Of a DNA stretch of 35,883 bases, positions 31,498 through 35,883 are shown piece by piece. The stretch spans positions 1-35,883 of the forward strand of contig WNDX01000030.1 of assembly GCA_009914615.1 (NCBI GenBank), given 5' to 3'. The translations under genes were made by a program, and so were the position numbers. Within the stretch, counting starts at the first letter, position 1; each line of letters begins with the position of its first letter. This DNA comes from Herbaspirillum frisingense. GTDB lineage: Bacteria > Pseudomonadota > Gammaproteobacteria > Burkholderiales > Burkholderiaceae_D. Under the pieces are notes generated by a model, which saw only the letters and a program-made list of their open reading frames with translations, searched no databases and was not told where the DNA came from.

Positions 31498-32793
31498 TCA
31501 GAAACGCTGCGGGCTGAACGGCGCCAAGTCGATCTCGGGCGCCTGGCCGGCCAACAGTTGCGCGGCGATGCGGCCGGTACGCGCCGAGCAGCCCAGGCCG
31601 ATGTGGCCATGGCCGTAGGCGTGGACGATGTCGCGGCTGGCGCTGGCATAACCGATGCAAGGCATGCCATCCGGCGTGCTGGGACGGCGGCCCAGCCAAA
31701 ATTTCACATCCGAGGCCGGCAGTTCGCGCGGCAATCCGGGGAAGAGTTTCAGGGCGATGTCGCGCATGATCTCGCCGCGCCGCCAGTCGGGGGCCGCCTC
31801 GAAGGAAGCGAACTCGACCTGGCCGGCGATGCGCAAGCCGTTTTCCATCTGGGTGACGATGACCTTGAATTCCGACACCATCATGGGCGTATGCGCGGTG
31901 GCCCGCAGGGCTTGCCCGGCGATCGTGGCGTGGTAGCCGCGTTCGCTTTCCAGTTGCACGCCGTCGCCCGCCTGCGCGGCCAGTTGCTTGGATCTGGCGC
32001 CGGCGCAGATCACCGCGGCGTCGCAGGCGATCTCGCCGTCTGCGGTCAGCACCGCCTTCAACCTGCCCTCCTCGATGCGGAAACCGGTGGCGCGTCCCTG
32101 CACCCGATGCGCGCCGCGCGCGCGGGCATAGGTATCCAGCGCTTGCATGTAGGCGCCGGGATTCTTGCAATGCCCGGCCTCGTCCACATGCACCGCGAAG
32201 CCGAAGGCGGGATCGAGATCGGGCTCGCGCCGGCGCAGCGCCTCGCCCTCCAGTTCGGTCCACTGCACGCCCAGCTCGCGGCGCACGCCCCAGCCGAAGG
32301 CATCGCCGTCGAAGTGCCGGCGCGAGCGATACACGTGCAGCACACCCGAGGTATCGATCAGATGGGCCACGCCGGCGCGCTGGGCCACGTCCCGATGCAG
32401 CAGACGCGCATCAATCACCAGCGTGCGCAGCGCGCGCGCCGTGGCGCGGATGCGTTCGCGCCGCGCGCTGGCCAGATTGCGCAGCAGCCAGGGCGTGAGC
32501 CGCGGCAGGTAGCGCCAGCGTATCGACAGCGGACCGATGGGATCCATCAGATAGCCCGGCACCTTCTTCCACATGCCCGGCTCCACCGGCGGAATCACCG
32601 AATGCGAAGACAGCCAGCCTGCATTGCCGTAGCTGGACGCTTCCTCGCTGCCGGCCTCGTTGAAGTCCAGCAGGGTCACCTGCAAGCCCTGGTCGAGCGC
32701 ATGGATGGCGCTCATCAGGCCGACGGCCCCGGCGCCGATGATGACGGCGTGACGGGGGAAGGAGAATTCAGGAGAAGCGGGCGAAGTGGACAT
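31498..32793 (-). CDS. FAD-dependent D-amino acid dehydrogenase-like oxidoreductase (DadA family)
   Basis: A 431-residue flavoprotein of the DAO superfamily. The dinucleotide-binding GAGAVGLMSA is at residues ~20-29, then VTLLDFNEAGSEEASSYGNA with the flavin-binding S-Y-G-N-A, and the C-terminal GRRPSTPDGMPCIGYASA plus AYGHGHIGLGCSARTG, both DadA-like. It likely oxidises a D-amino acid or a related imino compound and passes electrons to the respiratory chain; the substrate is open. I choose ATG 32793; no good ribosome site is visible before it. It is convergent with the isochorismatase-like gene and divergent from the VOC gene. Confidence 0.88.
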   Translation of the reverse strand: MSTSPASPEFSFPRHAVIIGAGAVGLMSAIHALDQGLQVTLLDFNEAGSEEASSYGNAGWLSSHSVIPPVEPGMWKKVPGYLMDPIGPLSIRWRYLPRLTPWLLRNLASARRERIRATARALRTLVIDARLLHRDVAQRAGVAHLIDTSGVLHVYRSRRHFDGDAFGWGVRRELGVQWTELEGEALRRREPDLDPAFGFAVHVDEAGHCKNPGAYMQALDTYARARGAHRVQGRATGFRIEEGRLKAVLTADGEIACDAAVICAGARSKQLAAQAGDGVQLESERGYHATIAGQALRATAHTPMMVSEFKVIVTQMENGLRIAGQVEFASFEAAPDWRRGEIMRDIALKLFPGLPRELPASDVKFWLGRRPSTPDGMPCIGYASASRDIVHAYGHGHIGLGCSARTGRIAAQLLAGQAPEIDLAPFSPQRF

Positions 32794-32945
32794 AAAGGAA
32801 ACGTTTGCGCGGGAGAAAGTGGAATGATAAGTGAAGTCGCTCGTCACCTCCGAAAGCCATCGTCGCTTCCGATTTGACGCCGGCATTGACCGGCTCACTG
32901 CGCGCCCCCTATGATCGCACTTCCAACATCAAAGGAGACCGAAGC

Positions 32946-33332
32946 ATGATCGACCACACCGGCGTCATCGTCAGCGACTTCGACAAGGGCAAGGCCTTCT
33001 ACGCGGCCGCCCTCGCGCCCATCGGCTATACGCTGATCATGGAACTCCCCGCCGCCGTCACCGGCCACACCGACGTCGCCGGGTTCGGCGAAAACGGCAA
33101 GCCCGATTTCTGGATCAGCCGCGGCACGCCCAACCAGCCGCCGATGCACGTGGCCTTCCGCGTCGATGCGCGCAAGCCGGTAGACGCCTTCCACGCGGCC
33201 GCGCTGGCCGGCGGCGGACGCGACAACGGCGGCCCCGGCATCCGCGCGCATTACCACCCGGACTACTACAGCGCCTTCGTGCTGGATCCGGATGGACACA
33301 ATATCGAAGTGGTCTGCCATCTGCCGGCCTGA
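32946..33332 (+). CDS. VOC family protein
   Basis: A 128-residue single-module vicinal-oxygen-chelate protein. IDHTGVIVSDFDKGKAFYAA at the start carries the first His, and PMHVAFRVDAR, AHYHPDYYSAFVLDPDGHN and IEVVCH the following elements, with Glu in I-E-V-V as the last ligand. Both metal-ligand positions are therefore kept, unlike in the VOC protein at 2573. Substrate unknown. AAAGGAG lies 8 nt before ATG 32946. The DUF2314 gene begins 7 nt after its stop, so the two are likely co-transcribed. Confidence 0.9.
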   Translation: MIDHTGVIVSDFDKGKAFYAAALAPIGYTLIMELPAAVTGHTDVAGFGENGKPDFWISRGTPNQPPMHVAFRVDARKPVDAFHAAALAGGGRDNGGPGIRAHYHPDYYSAFVLDPDGHNIEVVCHLPA

Positions 33333-33339
33333 GCAACGC

Positions 33340-33843
33340 ATGGCGATGCGCCGCTATCTCCTCCTGAGCCATCTGTTGTCGGCCGCGCTGCTGTCGGCGG
33401 CGGCGCCCATGGCGAGCAGCCAGGCCAAGGGCGACGATGACGTCGTCTTCGTCAGCGAGAAGGATCCGGAGATGGTCGCGGCCATCCGGCAGGCCCGCGC
33501 GAGTCTGCCGGAATTCCTGAAGCAGGCGGCTCATCCGCCGACCGGAACCGAGGGCTACAAGCTCAAGGTCATGATCACCGATGGCCCGCGCGTCGAGCAC
33601 TTCTGGGTCATTCCATTCAAGCAGGAAGCCGATGGCTTCAGCGGCACCCTGGCCAACGATCCGCAAGTGGTGCGCAACGTCAAGGGCGGGCAGTCCATCC
33701 GCTTCACCAGCGCGACCGTCACCGACTGGGGCTATACCCGCAACGGCAGGCAGGTCGGCAGCTATACGGTCTGCGTGCTGCTCAAGAAAATGCCCGCGCA
33801 GCAGGCGGAGCATTACCGCAAGAACTACGGCTTCGACTGCTGA
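33340..33843 (+). CDS. DUF2314 (YegJ-like) secreted protein
   Basis: A 167-residue protein with a signal peptide (residues ~1-28, hydrophobic core LLLSHLLSAALLSAAAPMAS) and a C-terminal DUF2314 domain of ~100 residues: EHFWVIPFKQEADGFSGTL, NDPQVVRNVKGGQSIRF and DWGYTRNGRQVGSYTVCVLL. The domain is of unknown function and related to YegJ. It starts 7 nt after the VOC gene with no strong ribosome site of its own, so translational coupling is likely. ATG 33340 is chosen because it begins the signal peptide. Confidence 0.85.
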   Translation: MAMRRYLLLSHLLSAALLSAAAPMASSQAKGDDDVVFVSEKDPEMVAAIRQARASLPEFLKQAAHPPTGTEGYKLKVMITDGPRVEHFWVIPFKQEADGFSGTLANDPQVVRNVKGGQSIRFTSATVTDWGYTRNGRQVGSYTVCVLLKKMPAQQAEHYRKNYGFDC

Positions 33844-33919
33844 GCTTGGCGGCCGCGAATAGTTGCGCCGCCTGCCGGCAGGCGCATAATCGGATTCCCT
33901 TTTCCCTGGAGGAGACACC

Positions 33920-34375
33920 ATGAACAGCCCCAACACCGTCCGCCTGCACCGCGTCCTGCGCGCCAAGCCCGAGCGCGTCTATCGCGCCTTCCTCGATCCC
34001 GATGCGATGGTGAAATGGCTGCCGCCGCACGGTTTCACTGGCAAGGTGCATCACATGGATGCGCGCGTGGGCGGTTCGCACAAAATGTCGTTCACCAATT
34101 TCAGCACCGGCAGTTCGCATTCCTTCGGCGGCACTTACGTCGAGCTGGTGCCCAATGAACGCATCGTCTATACCGACAAGTTCGACGATCCCAACCTGCC
34201 CGGCGAGATGAAGGTGACGGTAGCGATCCGCCAGGTGCTGGTGGGCAGCGAACTGAGCATCACGCAGGAAGGTATTCCTGCCGCCATCCCGCTGGAATTC
34301 TGCTACGCCGGCTGGCAGGAATCGCTGCAACTGCTGGCGCAACTGGTGGATCCGGAGATCCCGGACGGCGCATAA
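33920..34375 (+). CDS. SRPBCC (AHSA1-like) domain protein
   Basis: A 151-residue Bet v1-like protein of the activator of Hsp90 ATPase homologue group. RLHRVLRAKPERVYRAFLDP is followed by MVKWLPPHGFTG, then GGTYVELVPNERIVYTDKF and the closing GWQESLQLLAQLVDP. The fold forms a hydrophobic ligand pocket; the ligand is unknown. GGAGGAG precedes ATG 33920. No ArsR gene is adjacent, unlike the SRPBCC gene at 1010. It is convergent with the porin gene across a hairpin terminator. Confidence 0.88.
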   Translation: MNSPNTVRLHRVLRAKPERVYRAFLDPDAMVKWLPPHGFTGKVHHMDARVGGSHKMSFTNFSTGSSHSFGGTYVELVPNERIVYTDKFDDPNLPGEMKVTVAIRQVLVGSELSITQEGIPAAIPLEFCYAGWQESLQLLAQLVDPEIPDGA

Positions 34376-34391
34376 GACATCAATGCGGCGA

Positions 34392-34425
34392 TAAAAAAAG
34401 CAGGCGCCGTTTCCGGCGCCTGCTT
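34392..34425 (-). terminator. Porin gene terminator
   Basis: AAGCAGGCGCC (34398-34408) pairs with GGCGCCTGCTT (34415-34425). On the minus strand the stem is followed by TTTTT. It ends porin transcripts and could act weakly on the convergent SRPBCC gene. Confidence 0.85.
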
Positions 34426-34464
34426 CGAAGTACGGACGCTATTTCCCTCAAGACTGCATACGGC

Positions 34465-35586
34465 TTAGAACTTGTGGCGCACACCCACGCGCAGCACGTT
34501 CTGGGTGCTGTCGTCGCTCGGCGAGTTGGTGTAAGAGCCGTTGATCACGCCCGGGTTGATCGAGTCCTTGGCGCGCTGGTTGGCATACATGGCGTACACG
34601 TCGGTGCGCTTGGACAGGTAGTAATCGACGCCGAGGTTGATCTGCGTGGTCGAGGCGCGCCTGGCGCCGGTGGTGGCGCGCTTGATATCGACGCGGTCAT
34701 GGATCACGCCGGCCATCAGGTGCAGGTTCGGGGTCAGCGAGTAGTCCACGCCCAGGTCGAAGATGTTGGCCTTGTTGCCCAGGGTGTTGTTGACCAGGCC
34801 GGTGGAGGCCACCGCAGCCTGCGTCGGCAGCTTGACTTGCGACCAGGCGCCGTACAGCTTGGCCGGGCCGAACTGGTAGCTGGAGCCGATGGTGAAGGTC
34901 TTCAGGCCGGTATCGCCCGGCTGGCCGGTGGTGGTGGCGCTGGACAGCTTGCTTTGGTAGTAGCCGGCGCCGATGCCGAACGGGCCGTTGGCGTAGTTAC
35001 CGGCGATGCCGAAGGACTGGCCGGCCGAGGTCTTGCCCGCCACTTCGCCGAAGCCGTAGAACAGGCTGCCGGTGAAGCCACTGTAATTGGCCGAATCGAA
35101 GCGCACCGAATTGTCGGTACGCGCGCCGCCGGCAACGCGATCCTGGTTGCTGAAGTGCGCGGCCTTGATGGCGTTGGAGCCGAACACGCCCACCGAGGTG
35201 TACTTGGAGCCGATGTCTTCCAGGTAGTCGGTCTGGCGGCCGAGGGTCACGGTACCCAAGGAGCCGGACAGGCCGACCACCGACTTACGATCGAACAGGG
35301 TGCCCGCGGTGCTCATGCCGCCGGTGTCGTTGGCAAAACCGTTTTCGAGGTTGAAGATCGCGGACAGACCGCCGCCCAGATCTTCCACGCCCTTGAAACC
35401 GATGCGCGAAGCGGCCTGGTCGCCGGAATCGACGCTGAAGCGGCTGCCGTTGTTGGCGGAAACCTTGCTGTTATAGGTGATGCCGGTATCGATCAGGCCG
35501 TACACGGTGACGCTGCTCTGTGCGTACGCGCTGGCGCCTGCGCCGGTCAAGGCCAATGCGGCCAATGCAAATGCGGTTTTCTTCAT
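34465..35586 (-). CDS. Outer membrane general porin (Gram-negative porin family)
   Basis: A 373-residue precursor with a signal peptide cut after SAYA (residues 1-22, MKKTAFALAALALTGAGASA plus YA). The mature chain begins QSSVTVYGLIDTGITYNSK and ends in VLRVGVRHKF, the C-terminal Phe needed for outer-membrane insertion. SRIGFKGVEDLGGGLSAIFN and LFDRKSVVGLSG match the OmpC-like trimeric porin of Burkholderiales, a 16-stranded barrel for small hydrophilic solutes. AGGGGA lies just before ATG 35586. An IS3-family end lies 152 bp upstream. Confidence 0.95.
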   Translation of the reverse strand: MKKTAFALAALALTGAGASAYAQSSVTVYGLIDTGITYNSKVSANNGSRFSVDSGDQAASRIGFKGVEDLGGGLSAIFNLENGFANDTGGMSTAGTLFDRKSVVGLSGSLGTVTLGRQTDYLEDIGSKYTSVGVFGSNAIKAAHFSNQDRVAGGARTDNSVRFDSANYSGFTGSLFYGFGEVAGKTSAGQSFGIAGNYANGPFGIGAGYYQSKLSSATTTGQPGDTGLKTFTIGSSYQFGPAKLYGAWSQVKLPTQAAVASTGLVNNTLGNKANIFDLGVDYSLTPNLHLMAGVIHDRVDIKRATTGARRASTTQINLGVDYYLSKRTDVYAMYANQRAKDSINPGVINGSYTNSPSDDSTQNVLRVGVRHKF

Positions 35587-35738
35587 GAAGTCCCCTGACT
35601 GTGGAGTTGTGGTTTAGGGTGATGATTTGTCCGGTCTGGTTTCGCCCGCATGGCATTTTCCCGGGGCGAACATCCTGCGGTATCACCGTCTTGCTCGAGC
35701 GACCCGTCAATGGAAGGCAGTGCGCGCAAATTGTATTT

Positions 35739-35883
35739 TGATCTTGCCCCTGATTGACGGACACCTATCTAAGCGACATTGGCCAGCTCGTACTGCTCTG
35801 GGCTGAGGTAGCCCAGGGTCGAGTGCAGCCGGATCCGATTGTAGTCAACCTCAATGTAGTCAAACACATGAGCCTTGGCCTGC
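35739..35883. mobile_element. IS3-family insertion sequence end (truncated by window edge)
   Basis: TGATCTTGCCCCTGATTGACGG begins at 35739 and looks like an IS3-type terminal inverted repeat with the TGA start; only one end is in the window. The transposase stop lies 30 bp inside this end. The exact boundary, target duplication and group cannot be confirmed without the other end. Confidence 0.7.
35769..35883 (-). CDS. IS3-family transposase (OrfB), C-terminal part
   Basis: A partial frame of 37 codons read from the window edge to TAG 35769-35771. It encodes [20 protein letters not shown] followed by [11 protein letters not shown], the highly conserved end of IS3-family OrfB transposases (DDE integrase fold), including the Y-N-x-x-R-x-H-S-x-L-G-Y motif. 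The DDE residues lie outside the window. It is intact as far as seen and oriented away from the contig edge towards the porin gene. Confidence 0.92.
   Translation of the reverse strand, partial: QAKAHVFDYIEVDYNRIRLHSTLGYLSPEQYELANVA

Noticed and set aside
1-35883. tRNA or rRNA genes
   Set aside because: No cloverleaf-like sequence with CCA-proximal features or conserved rRNA stretches was recognised on either strand; a dedicated scan was not possible.

Overview
The window is chromosomal DNA of high G+C content (about 63-65 % by eye) with tightly packed genes. It looks like a betaproteobacterium, most likely an Oxalobacteraceae member such as Herbaspirillum. The reasons are a 373-residue porin of the Burkholderiales type ending in Phe, a DUF4148 protein, a XenA-type old yellow enzyme, and Shine-Dalgarno-led genes with the codon use of that group. 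The genus is inference from protein style. No tRNA, rRNA or CRISPR array was seen, and the only mobile element is the end of an IS3-family insertion at the right edge.

Left part (1-11.9 kb): a stand-alone ClpP-type protease; an ArsR regulator overlapping an SRPBCC gene that carries a 9-bp in-frame repeat; a DUF7661-like gene; a glyoxalase-fold protein; an overlapping GNAT/XRE-cupin pair with its own promoter and candidate operator; an SDR-type oxidoreductase; an internally duplicated hypothetical protein; an ArsR regulator divergent from xenA across a perfect 16-bp palindrome; two very small membrane proteins; a glutathione transferase divergent from an EamA exporter across a cluster of GTACAGTT-like sites; and a LysR-ornithine cyclodeaminase pair.

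Centre (11.9-20 kb): this is the most interesting part. Six genes on the minus strand form one compact operon: a nicotinamidase-like hydrolase, pncB, a glutamine-dependent nadE, a fused NMN adenylyltransferase/Nudix protein, a radical SAM protein with an apparent one-base frameshift, and a DNA-methyltransferase-like domain fused to a nucleotidyltransferase-like domain. The first four make a complete route from nicotinamide to NAD. A divergent NrtR-type regulator with a decayed Nudix box faces the operon, and palindromic candidate operators overlap both promoters. The radical SAM gene follows the NAD genes after 3 nt and overlaps the MTase-NTase gene by 4 nt, so a nucleic-acid-modifying module appears to be wired into NAD control. 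I know of no described function for this combination.

Right part (20-35.9 kb): small membrane and periplasmic proteins, two MFS transporters flanking three small minus-strand genes, a SNF2-family helicase, seven tandem 13-bp repeats, a sulfonate-type solute-binding protein with a flavin monooxygenase and an isochorismatase-fold hydrolase, a D-amino-acid dehydrogenase-like flavoprotein, a VOC/DUF2314 pair, an SRPBCC protein, the porin, and the IS3 end lying about 150 bp upstream of the porin start.
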